The translations under genes and the position numbers were made by a program. From positions 54,096 to 118,095 of the forward strand of contig DATHKR010000213.1 in assembly GCA_035489015.1 (NCBI GenBank): DNA of 64,000 nt, written 5' to 3'. A model generated the notes under the pieces. It searched no databases and was not told the DNA's origin. It saw only the letters and a program-made list of their open reading frames with translations. Every line of letters begins with the position of its first letter. The first letter of the stretch is position 1. Positions 8,882-16,664 of the stretch are shown in pieces. Source of the stretch: DATFRY01 sp035489015. Its GTDB lineage: Bacteria; Myxococcota_A; Polyangia; Haliangiales; Haliangiaceae.

Positions 8882-10453
8882 TTGGCAGGTACGGGTGCAC
8901 TCGAAACGAGGCTGTCTCCGGGGAGTAGCTTCGGCCGCTACGTCGTCGAATCGCGGCTGGCTCGCGGGGGAATGGGAGAGGTCTGGCTGGCGACGGCGCG
9001 CGGCCCGGGCGGCTTCCAGAAGCGCGTCGTCATCAAGACGGTTCTCCCCGATCTGATGGAGAAACCGGCTTATGTGCAGATGCTGGTCAAGGAGGCGTCT
9101 CTGGCCGCCCGCCTCGATCACCCCAACATCGTGCACGTGTTCGACCTCGGATGCGTCGGCGGTCTCTACTACCTCGCCATGGAGTACCTGTCCGGGCGCT
9201 CGCTCGCGCAGATGTTGCGCCGCTCGCATGACATGGGTCAACGACTGACCCTTCGGGTGCTCCTCACGTTGATCGCAATTGCCTGTGATGGACTGCAGTA
9301 CGCACACGACTATGCCGATGATGATGGGCGCGCACTCGGCATGCTCCACCGGGACATCAGTCCCAGTAACATCATGTTGACGTTTGCCGGCCGCGTCGCG
9401 CTCCTGGACTTCGGAGTCGCGACCGCCGCGCGCGGGCGATACAAGACCAAGTCCGGAACGATCAAGGGCAAGTTCCACTACCTCGCGCCCGAGCGCGTCC
9501 GCGGCGAGTCGTGCGATCGGCGCAGCGACGTCTACTCGCTCGGCGTCGTCCTCTATCAGTGCCTCACGCTGCGCTGGCCATTTCGTGCGCAGGGCGAGTA
9601 CGAGCTCCTCCACCAGATCGCCAATGACATGGCCCCTCCGGTGCGCCAGTACGCGCCGTGGGTCAGTCCGCGCCTGGAGCAGATCGTGATGCACGCGATG
9701 GCAAACGACGTCACCGCCCGCCACCAGCACGCCAGGGATCTGGCGACAGATTTGCGCGAGTACCTGCGCGCGATCGGAGCGGTGGTCGAGCCGCCCGAGC
9801 TGTCCGGCTGCCTGACCGGGCTCTTCCCCGAGGCGCCCGAGTCGGCGGCCCGCCGCCAGCTGGTCGCGACCCCGATCGAGCCCGACGACGGGATCGAGAT
9901 CATCTTCCAGGCCGCCGAGCCGCTCGACCTGGAGACCCCGAGCAGCGAGGCCGAGTCGACCGAGATCGATCAGCCGGATCCGGCCGCGACGGCGGCGGGC
10001 AGCCCGCTCTTGACCGGCGCGGGGCGGGTGAAGGAGGTCGGTCGCCGCCCGCGGCCATCCTCGCCGCTCGGCACGATGCCGCCGCCGATGGTCGAGTCGT
10101 CGGTCGCGGACGCCGCGGTCGCGCGCCCGCTCGACCCGGCGGTGGGTCCGCGATCGTCCCGCCGCCTGACGGTGCCGCCGCTGCCGACCGACGTCGACAT
10201 CTTTCCCGAGCCGACCCGCTCGATCGCGCCGCTCGGGGCCGACCTGTTCTCCGGCCACGGCGGCCGGCACGCCCACCCAGCCCGCGGCACCGGCTCGAGC
10301 GAGCCGGCCTTCCTCGGCGCGCGGGTGTCGCGCGACGACAGCGACCCGTGGCCATGGGCGCGAACGGTGGACCGATCCGAAGGTCCGGACAGAGACCCGG
10401 CGCCCGGGGATCCGGCAGCAGAGGAGGCCGGCCCGGTGAAGAGCCACTCGTGA
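8882..10453 (+). CDS. Hanks-type Ser/Thr protein kinase without membrane anchor
   Basis: The 523-residue protein has a kinase domain at about residues 20-285: glycine loop LARGGMGEVWLA, catalytic Lys in VVIKTVLP, HRDISPSN catalytic loop, DFGVA and a LAPERV activation-segment end. Everything after about residue 290 is Pro/Ala/acidic low-complexity sequence with no membrane helix, so the kinase appears cytosolic. I chose the TTG at 8882, preceded by GGGGGAG. It lies 141 bases upstream of the roadblock gene on the same strand and may regulate that unit's proteins; this is inference. Confidence 0.87.
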   Translation: MAGTGALETRLSPGSSFGRYVVESRLARGGMGEVWLATARGPGGFQKRVVIKTVLPDLMEKPAYVQMLVKEASLAARLDHPNIVHVFDLGCVGGLYYLAMEYLSGRSLAQMLRRSHDMGQRLTLRVLLTLIAIACDGLQYAHDYADDDGRALGMLHRDISPSNIMLTFAGRVALLDFGVATAARGRYKTKSGTIKGKFHYLAPERVRGESCDRRSDVYSLGVVLYQCLTLRWPFRAQGEYELLHQIANDMAPPVRQYAPWVSPRLEQIVMHAMANDVTARHQHARDLATDLREYLRAIGAVVEPPELSGCLTGLFPEAPESAARRQLVATPIEPDDGIEIIFQAAEPLDLETPSSEAESTEIDQPDPAATAAGSPLLTGAGRVKEVGRRPRPSSPLGTMPPPMVESSVADAAVARPLDPAVGPRSSRRLTVPPLPTDVDIFPEPTRSIAPLGADLFSGHGGRHAHPARGTGSSEPAFLGARVSRDDSDPWPWARTVDRSEGPDRDPAPGDPAAEEAGPVKSHS

Positions 10454-10594
10454 CGATGTGATGTCGTAGGCGGTCAGCGAAGGCGTCAGAACCCAGGCGG
10501 TGGGCGGCACGAGCCGCTCGAGGCGAGACCAGCGGGGAGCTGGTCGAGGACGGGTGAGGTGTGCCTTCGGGCGACCGCCCAGGAAGGGAGCACT

Positions 10595-10963
10595 GTGGGA
10601 ACGCTAGCCAGAAGCGTGGCAGATCAACTGAGGGGTCTCCGGACCAGCACGCCCGAGATCATCGGCGCGGTCGTCATCAACATGGACGGCTTCGTGGTCT
10701 CGTCGGTGATCCCGTCCGAGGTGGACGAGGAGCTCATCGGCGGCATGGCCGCCGCGCTGCTCGGCGTCGGCGAGCGGATCGGGCACGACCTGATGCGCGC
10801 CGAGATGGAGCAGGTCTACGTGAGGTCGCCCAAGGGCTACGTGATCATCAACTCGATCACGCCGGAGTCGGCGCTGGTCCTCCTGGTGACGCGCGACGCG
10901 AAGCTGGGGCTCATCTTCCTCGAGCTCAAGCGGGCCATCGGCGAGCTGGCTCGCCTCATCTGA
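10595..10963 (+). CDS. Roadblock/LC7-domain protein (MglB-like)
   Basis: The 122-residue protein is a single roadblock domain, the fold used by MglB-type GTPase regulators. Conserved strands are visible: EIIGAVVINMDGFVVSS, a helix with LIGGMAAALLGVGERI, then QVYVRSPKGYVIINSI and SALVLLVTRDAKLGLIF. I chose the GTG at 10595 because AGGAAGGGAG precedes it; an upstream in-frame start lacks this and adds non-conserved residues. No Ras-like GTPase gene (mglA) is adjacent. It opens a tightly spaced six-gene unit, with the OmpA-domain gene starting three bases later. Confidence 0.85.
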   Translation: MGTLARSVADQLRGLRTSTPEIIGAVVINMDGFVVSSVIPSEVDEELIGGMAAALLGVGERIGHDLMRAEMEQVYVRSPKGYVIINSITPESALVLLVTRDAKLGLIFLELKRAIGELARLI

Positions 10964-10966
10964 TCC

Positions 10967-11695
10967 ATGTCGCGCGCCCATTCCGCCGCCGCGATCGGTT
11001 TGCTGGTCCTCGGGCTGGCGGATGTCCTGTACCTGAACCTGTCCGTCTTTCCGGCCCTGGTCGGCGGGGGCGAGGATCCGGTCCTGGCTGCCGCCGGCTC
11101 GCCCGAGCTCGCCGCGGCGAAGCCGACGTTCGACCCGACCACGGCGAACGCGCCGGCCATGGCGAACGCGCCGGCCATGACGAACGAGCCGGCAATGACG
11201 AGCGCGCCGGGCCCAGCGGCCGGGGCCGGGCCGGCGATCGAGCCGCGAGCCGCGCGCGAGAGCCTCCCCGACCTGCCCCGACCCAGCCGGGTCGACAGAC
11301 CGCGTGACCCGGCACCGTCCGCCGATCGCAGTCGGGCGACCGCTCGCCTCGAGCCGGTCCTGGTTCAGTTCGCGCGCGACCGCACCGACATCCACGGGCG
11401 CGCGCTGGTGACGCTCGCCCGCCTCGCCGGTCGCCTGGCCGCCGATCCGTCGCTGTCCGCCACGATCGACGGTCACACCGACGCCATCGGCGAGAGCGAG
11501 CACAACGAGGAGCTCAGCCGGCTGCGGGCCGAGCAGGTGGCCGAGTACCTCGAGACCCGCGGTGTCGCGCGCGCGCGGATGACCGTGCGGGGCTTCGGCG
11601 AGCGCCGCCCCCTGGAGCGCGGCGCCGGGGCCGAGGCCAGCCGCCGCAACCGCCGCGCCGAGGTCCGTGTCGCGCGCGACGAGGCCTGGAGATGA
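10967..11695 (+). CDS. OmpA-family peptidoglycan-binding protein with N-terminal membrane segment
   Basis: The 242-residue product starts with a hydrophobic segment (residues 6-28, IGLLVLGLADVLYL...) that serves as anchor or signal, then a Pro/Ala linker with three 6-residue repeats, and ends in an OmpA C-terminal domain (about 120-240): ATIDGHTDAIGESEHNEELS, LRAEQVAEYLETRG, MTVRGFGERRP and RRNRRAEV. Such domains bind diaminopimelate in peptidoglycan. It sits between two roadblock-type genes, so it may tie that machinery to the cell wall. Confidence 0.85.
   Translation: MSRAHSAAAIGLLVLGLADVLYLNLSVFPALVGGGEDPVLAAAGSPELAAAKPTFDPTTANAPAMANAPAMTNEPAMTSAPGPAAGAGPAIEPRAARESLPDLPRPSRVDRPRDPAPSADRSRATARLEPVLVQFARDRTDIHGRALVTLARLAGRLAADPSLSATIDGHTDAIGESEHNEELSRLRAEQVAEYLETRGVARARMTVRGFGERRPLERGAGAEASRRNRRAEVRVARDEAWR
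11144..11212 (+). repeat. 18-bp tandem repeat in the OmpA-domain gene linker
   Basis: Two perfect copies of gcgaacgcgccggccatg are followed by a diverged copy and a partial one, encoding ANAPAM-type hexapeptides in the linker between membrane segment and OmpA domain. Length variation here would change the reach of the peptidoglycan-binding domain. Confidence 0.8.
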
Positions 11696-11702
11696 CCCCC
11701 CG

Positions 11703-12623
11703 ATGATGCCGCTCTCGTCCATGTTCATCGCCTCGCTCACCGGAGCGATGCTCTTCTTCGCCGCAGGATTTCTCCTTGCCCGTCGTCACCTGGGAGAGGC
11801 GGCGGCGGTCGACCTGGTCGTTCCGCCGCGCGTGCCCCCGCCGGTCGTCGAGCTACCAGCGCCGACCGCCGCCGCCGACCCAGACCCGCACCTGGCCACC
11901 CTGCGCGCGCAGGTCAACGAGCTGCGCAACGCCCTGCGCGACGCGCGGGTGCGCGAGCAGGGCCACGCCGACCTCGAGCGCGAGGTCCTCCGCCTGCGCG
12001 GCGAGCGCGCCGAGGCCGAGAAGAAGGCGCGCAGCGAGCTGGCCATGGAGCTGGAGGCCGCCCGCCGCGGCCTGGCCGAGATCGGCGAGGTTCGCGACGA
12101 GAACGCCGCCCTGCGCGATCGGGCGGCCGAGGGGGACGCCGCGCGCGCCCGCCTGGCCGAGCTCGGGGACGAGGTGCGCGACCTGCGCGCGCGCGGCGTG
12201 GCCACCGCGCCGCCGCCGCGCCTGAACGGGACGGCGACCACCTCGCCGCCGCGCCCGCCCGGGGATCCGCGCTCGACGGCCGAGCAGCTCTCGCTCCTCC
12301 TGGCGCGACTGCGCGGCAAGAACATGCGCGCCATCGCGCTGTCCGACGAGATCGGCCTGCCGATCGTCGGGCTGGGCGACGATCCCAGCACGCTGTCCGC
12401 GTTCGCCGGCTATCTGACCGACATCGGACGCAAGGCGCGCGACTTCCTGCCGCTCGGGCCGATCCGCCGGGTGATCGTCGAGGACGAGAACGACACCACC
12501 GTCACGACCTGCCCGCAGACGGGAGAGACGAGCATCGCGCTCATCACCCTCACCGTCGGACCCGGGCCGAGCGCGCGCCAGATGGGCGACCTGCTGCGAT
12601 CGGCAGCGAGCCTCTTGCGATGA
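11703..12623 (+). CDS. Membrane-anchored coiled-coil protein with C-terminal roadblock-like domain
   Basis: Three parts are visible in 306 residues. Residues about 7-26 form one membrane helix (FIASLTGAMLFFAAGFLLA). Residues about 60-165 are a Glu/Arg/Ala/Leu-rich coiled coil. The last 110 residues look like a roadblock/LC7 fold: IALSDEIGLPIVGLG, a helix, then RRVIVEDENDTTVTTC and ETSIALITLTVG, matching in strand order the small roadblock protein two genes upstream. The domain call is by pattern only. It starts seven bases after the OmpA gene, and its stop overlaps the next ATG (ATGA). Confidence 0.7.
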   Translation: MMPLSSMFIASLTGAMLFFAAGFLLARRHLGEAAAVDLVVPPRVPPPVVELPAPTAAADPDPHLATLRAQVNELRNALRDARVREQGHADLEREVLRLRGERAEAEKKARSELAMELEAARRGLAEIGEVRDENAALRDRAAEGDAARARLAELGDEVRDLRARGVATAPPPRLNGTATTSPPRPPGDPRSTAEQLSLLLARLRGKNMRAIALSDEIGLPIVGLGDDPSTLSAFAGYLTDIGRKARDFLPLGPIRRVIVEDENDTTVTTCPQTGETSIALITLTVGPGPSARQMGDLLRSAASLLR

Positions 12624-14572
12624 AGTCGGCGCGGCCACGGTTGGTGGTGGCCGGCAACGGGATGGTGAGCCACCGCTTCTGCCGCGAGCTGGTCCAGCGC
12701 GAACCGCAACGCCATCACATCACGGTCTTCGGGGAGGAGCCGCGCCCCGCCTACGATCGCATCCACCTCAGCTCGGTCCTGAAGGGCGAGCCGATCGACG
12801 ACCTCTCGCTGGCGCCGCGCGCCTGGTACGACGAGCACGGCATCGAGCTCGTGCTCGGCGACCCGGTGGTCTCCATCGACCGCCGGCGCAGCCGCATCGC
12901 GGCCAGCTCCGGGCGCGAGGCGTCCTACGACACCCTGGTCCTCGCCACCGGCGCGGCGCCGGTCGTGCCGCCGATCCCCGGCTGCGACCTGCCCGGCGTC
13001 CTCACCTACCGCAGCGCCGACGACGTCTCGACCGTCCGCCTGCTCGCCATGCGCTGCGCCAGCGCGGCGGTCCTGGGGGGTGGCCTGCTCGGCCTCGAGG
13101 TGGCCAAGGCGCTGGCCGAGATGGGCGTCGAGACCTACGCCATCGAGTCGGCCCCTCACCTGCTGCCGCGCCAGCTCGACCGCCTGTCGGCCGACCTCGT
13201 TCACGAGCAGATCGAGCGCTCCGGGGTGCGCATCGCGGTCGCGCGGCGGGTGCGCGCCATCCGGCGCGAGTCGCACAGCCTGATGGTCGACCTGGAGGAC
13301 TCGCCTCCGCTGGCGGTCGACCTGGTCGTCGTCGCCGCGGGGGTCCGCCCGCGCGACCGGCTGGCCCGCTCTGGCGGCCTGGCGGTGGAGGACCGCAGCG
13401 GCGGCGTGGTGGTGGACGACGACCTCACCACCTCGGATCGCCGGATCCTCGCCATCGGCGACTGTGCGCGCCACGACGGGGTCGCCTATGGCCTGGTCGG
13501 GCCCGGCTACCAGATGGCGCGAGTGGCGGCCGATCGCCTGGCCGGCGGCAGCAGCCGCTTCCGCGGCGGCGATCCGTCCTGCCGGCTGAACGTCGCCGGC
13601 GTCCACGTGGCGGCGCTGGGCGAGCATCGCGCGGGTGATGCGCGCGAGCTGGTCCACCAGAACGGCGCCGTGCGCCGCACTCTGCTCGTGCGCGGCGACC
13701 AGATCGCCGGGATCCGCTGCGTCGGCCCGTGGCCGAGCCTGATCGCGGTCGAGCGCGCGATGGCCGAGAAGCGGCGCATCAGCGCGGCCGATCTGGACCG
13801 CTTCGTCCGGTCGGGCGACCTGTGGCGCGACTACGATCCCGATCTCACCACCATCCGCTTCTACGCCGACGCCGCGCTGGTCTGCCACTGCGCCAGCGCC
13901 AGCTTCGGCGCGGTGCGAGCCGAGGTCGAGCGCGGCTGCACCACGCTGGCCGCGATCGGCGCGGCGACCGGGGCCGGCTCGGTGTGCGGCACCTGCCGCC
14001 CGCTCCTGGCCCAGCTGTGTGGCGATCGCGCGGCGGCGCCGGCGCGGCCGCGCTGGCCGCTCCTGGTCGCGTCGCTGGCCGCGCTGGCCGGGGTCGGAGC
14101 GTTCGTCGGCCTCACCCCGCTCACCCTCGCGCCCGACGGGCCGATCGAGTGGCTGTCGCAGTTCTGGCGCGACGAGGCGGGCAAGCGACTGTCCGGCTTC
14201 GTGCTGGTCGGCGTTTCCGCCGCGGTCCTGGCCCTGTCGGTGCGCAAGCGGGTGCGCGCGCTCCGCCGCACCCCGCTCACCTGGTTCCGCCTGTTCCACG
14301 CCGTGGTCGGCGCGCTCACCCTGACCATCCTCCTCGCCCACACGGGCATGCACATGGGCAGCAACCTCAACCGAGCGCTGCTGCTCACCTTCCTCGGCGT
14401 GATCGCCAGCGGCGGGATGGTCGGCGTGGCGACCGCCTCGGCCGGGCGGATCGGCGCGTCGGTCGCGGCGGCGCGCCGCACCCGGAGCTGGCTCATGGGC
14501 GGGCACTGGGTCTTCCTCTGGCTCCTCCCGGTGCTGATCACCTTCCACGTGATCGCCGTCTACTACTTCTGA
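12620..14572 (+). CDS. NirB-like NAD(P)H/FAD oxidoreductase fused to BFD [2Fe-2S] domain and membrane domain
   Basis: 650 residues in three blocks. Residues 1-410 match the flavoprotein half of assimilatory nitrite reductase NirB: VVAGNGMVSHRF, RPAYDRIHLSSVL, LVLATGAAPVVPPIPG and LGGGLLGLEVAKALAEMG. Residues 415-470 are a BFD-type [2Fe-2S] domain with Cys422, Cys424, Cys456 and Cys459 (CHC...CGTC). Instead of NirB's siroheme domain, residues 475-650 hold about five membrane helices with His residues (LFHAVVG, AHTGMHMG, GGHWVF, TFHVIAV) that could ligate b-type heme. It probably passes electrons from NAD(P)H through FAD and Fe-S to the membrane, and on to the multiheme cytochrome encoded five bases downstream; that route is inferred. 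Confidence 0.78.
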   Translation: MKSARPRLVVAGNGMVSHRFCRELVQREPQRHHITVFGEEPRPAYDRIHLSSVLKGEPIDDLSLAPRAWYDEHGIELVLGDPVVSIDRRRSRIAASSGREASYDTLVLATGAAPVVPPIPGCDLPGVLTYRSADDVSTVRLLAMRCASAAVLGGGLLGLEVAKALAEMGVETYAIESAPHLLPRQLDRLSADLVHEQIERSGVRIAVARRVRAIRRESHSLMVDLEDSPPLAVDLVVVAAGVRPRDRLARSGGLAVEDRSGGVVVDDDLTTSDRRILAIGDCARHDGVAYGLVGPGYQMARVAADRLAGGSSRFRGGDPSCRLNVAGVHVAALGEHRAGDARELVHQNGAVRRTLLVRGDQIAGIRCVGPWPSLIAVERAMAEKRRISAADLDRFVRSGDLWRDYDPDLTTIRFYADAALVCHCASASFGAVRAEVERGCTTLAAIGAATGAGSVCGTCRPLLAQLCGDRAAAPARPRWPLLVASLAALAGVGAFVGLTPLTLAPDGPIEWLSQFWRDEAGKRLSGFVLVGVSAAVLALSVRKRVRALRRTPLTWFRLFHAVVGALTLTILLAHTGMHMGSNLNRALLLTFLGVIASGGMVGVATASAGRIGASVAAARRTRSWLMGGHWVFLWLLPVLITFHVIAVYYF

Positions 14573-14577
14573 GGATC

Positions 14578-15933
14578 ATGCGCCGCGCCACGTTCGCAAC
14601 CTCGTGGGCGCTCGTCACCGCGGGCGCGTGCAGCGTCCTCGTCTTCACCCTCAAGAGCGAGGGGCGCACCCTGTTCCTGCCCGGCCGCACCAGCTCCGGC
14701 CACCACCAGATCGAGACCCGCTGCGAGCTCTGTCACGAGGTCGGCGGCAACCGGGTGCGCGAGGAGGCATGCCTCGGGTGCCACCGCGACGAGCTGGCCG
14801 CGGCCAGCGACTCGCATCCGGTCACGCTGTTCCGCGATCCCCGCAACGCGTCGCTCCTCACCGCCATCGACGGCCGGCGCTGCGTGCCGTGCCACGTCGA
14901 GCACCGCCCGTCGATCACCGGCGCGATGGGGGTCAGCCGGCCGGCCACCTTCTGCGTCGCCTGCCACGCCGCGATCGCGACCGAGAGGCCCAGCCACCGC
15001 GGGTTCTCCTTCACCGGGTGCGCCGACGCCGGCTGCCACAACTACCACGACAACCGCGCGCTGCACGAGGCGTTCCTGGCCGGCCACCTGGACGAGCCGG
15101 ACCTCGCCGCGCGCCCGGTCGCGCCGGCCCTCGATCGCGACTCGCGCCACGGCGGGCTCGGCAGCCGCCCGCTGACCCGCCGCCACGCCGACGCGCCCGC
15201 GTCGGTGACGGCGACCGAGGCGGTCCTGGCCGAATGGGAGCAGTCCGAGCACGCGGCGGCCGGGGTCAACTGCACCGGCTGTCACGGCGGCGACCCGGCC
15301 GGCGAGGCCACGCCGTGGACCGATCGCCCCCGCCTGTCCGCCTGCCGCGCATGCCACGCCGATCAGGCGAGCGGCTTTCTGCGCGGCAAGCACGGCATGC
15401 GCCTGGCCGCCGAGCTGGGCCCGATGCGCCCGGAGCTGGCTCGCCTGCCCATGCGAGGCAGCGCGCATGCCCGCGAGCTCGGCTGCTCGAGCTGCCACCG
15501 CGCGCACGCGTTCGACCGCCGGCGCGCCGCGGTCGAGGCCTGCCTGGAGTGCCACGACGATCGCCACAGCCGCGCCTATCTCGACAGCCCCCACCACGAC
15601 CGCTGGAAGCTGGAGTCGATCCGCCCGCGCGAGGAGGGAGGCGGGGTGAGCTGCGCGACCTGCCACCTGCCGCGGGTGAGCCGGGTGGACACGGCGCGGC
15701 CCGGCGTGGTCGTCGAGCACGATCAGAACGCGGCGCTGCGCCCGGTCGAGACCATGCTGCGCCCGGTCTGTCAGCCGTGCCACGGCGTGGCCTTCTCGCT
15801 GGCCGCGCTGGCCGACCGCGCGCTGGTCGAGCGCAACTTTCGCGGCGCCCCGGCGGCGCCGGCAAAGGCCATCGAGATGGTCCGGGACAGAGCTCGCCGG
15901 CCCGCGCCGGACGCGAAGGAGGATGGACGATGA
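14578..15933 (+). CDS. Undecaheme cytochrome c (ten CXXCH, one CX4CH)
   Basis: 451 residues with an N-terminal membrane segment or signal (residues 9-25). Ten canonical heme c motifs can be read (CELCH, CLGCH, CVPCH, CVACH, CTGCH, CRACH, CSSCH, CLECH, CATCH, CQPCH), plus one CADAGCH of the CX4CH type as fifth in order. Many further His residues could be distal ligands. The cytochrome would sit in the periplasm, tethered or exported. The gene lies directly after the NirB-like membrane oxidoreductase and overlaps the next heme protein gene, so it probably accepts electrons from the quinone pool or from that oxidoreductase. The terminal acceptor is unknown. Confidence 0.88.
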   Translation: MRRATFATSWALVTAGACSVLVFTLKSEGRTLFLPGRTSSGHHQIETRCELCHEVGGNRVREEACLGCHRDELAAASDSHPVTLFRDPRNASLLTAIDGRRCVPCHVEHRPSITGAMGVSRPATFCVACHAAIATERPSHRGFSFTGCADAGCHNYHDNRALHEAFLAGHLDEPDLAARPVAPALDRDSRHGGLGSRPLTRRHADAPASVTATEAVLAEWEQSEHAAAGVNCTGCHGGDPAGEATPWTDRPRLSACRACHADQASGFLRGKHGMRLAAELGPMRPELARLPMRGSAHARELGCSSCHRAHAFDRRRAAVEACLECHDDRHSRAYLDSPHHDRWKLESIRPREEGGGVSCATCHLPRVSRVDTARPGVVVEHDQNAALRPVETMLRPVCQPCHGVAFSLAALADRALVERNFRGAPAAPAKAIEMVRDRARRPAPDAKEDGR

Positions 15934-16628
15934 CGACCCCCCACGACACCGCGACGACGACGATCCCGATCGGGGCGAGGCCCGGCGCCTGGAGACCGCG
16001 CGCCGCCGCGCTCCTCGTGCTGGCGTGCGCGATGGCGCCGGCCGCGTGCACCGGCGACCGCGCCGAGGCCGGATCGGTGGCGCGAGGCGCGCGCGGCGAC
16101 GAGGTCTCCGCGCGTCGGGCGGCCGACATGGTGCACGCCGCGCTGGCCGCAGACCGCGAGGTCTACACGCTGGAGGTCGTGCAGCGGCTGACCATCCAGC
16201 AGAAGGTGCAGGTGGCCCCGCCCGGCGGCGGCGCGGCGGTCCCGCTCGAGGCGCGCGAGGACTGGCGCAGCGAGCACGGCAAGCTGCCCCTGCCGGCCCA
16301 GATGTTCCGCATGGGCGCGGAGAAGGTGCTGAGCGCCAGCGACGGCTTCTCCTACCTCCTGCTCAGCCCGTGGCCGATCAACCCGCAGAACCGGGCGCGC
16401 ACCGACGCGGAGCGGAGCGGCCTCGACCAGATCGCGAGGTCGAGCCAGCCCGTCTACGCCAGCGAGGTGCTGGACGGCAAGCGCTACTTCGTCGCGGTCT
16501 ACCCCGACGTCGCGGTGGGCGAGGCGTGCGTTCGTTGCCACAACAAGCATCCGGACTCGCCGCGGCGCGACTTCAAGGTGGGCGACGTGATGGGCGGCGT
16601 CGTCATCCGCTTCCCGATCGGCGAGTGA
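15930..16628 (+). CDS. Mono-heme lipoprotein, DUF3365/Tll0287-like domain
   Basis: 232 residues: a charged N-terminus, a hydrophobic segment ending in a lipobox-like LACAMAPAAC (Cys near residue 34), then a Tll0287-like heme domain. Family signs are QPVYASEVLDGKRYF, the heme motif CVRCHNKHPDSP near residue 200, and DFKVGDVMGGVVIRFP at the end. Proteins of this type are PAS-like c-heme domains with proposed redox or sensing roles. The start overlaps the cytochrome stop (ATGA), making it the last gene of the six-gene unit. Confidence 0.82.
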   Translation: MTTPHDTATTTIPIGARPGAWRPRAAALLVLACAMAPAACTGDRAEAGSVARGARGDEVSARRAADMVHAALAADREVYTLEVVQRLTIQQKVQVAPPGGGAAVPLEAREDWRSEHGKLPLPAQMFRMGAEKVLSASDGFSYLLLSPWPINPQNRARTDAERSGLDQIARSSQPVYASEVLDGKRYFVAVYPDVAVGEACVRCHNKHPDSPRRDFKVGDVMGGVVIRFPIGE

Positions 16629-16652
16629 CGGTCGCCCACGCGCGATTCGCGG

Positions 16653-16658
16653 TAATGT
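16653..16658 (+). promoter_or_regulatory. -10 hexamer, leaderless layout, before the Bcr/CflA gene
   Basis: TAATGT is six bases before the GTG start at 16665. No Shine-Dalgarno sequence is visible. This would separate the exporter transcriptionally from the heme-protein unit ending 36 bases upstream. Confidence 0.45.
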
Positions 16659-16664
16659 CCGCGC

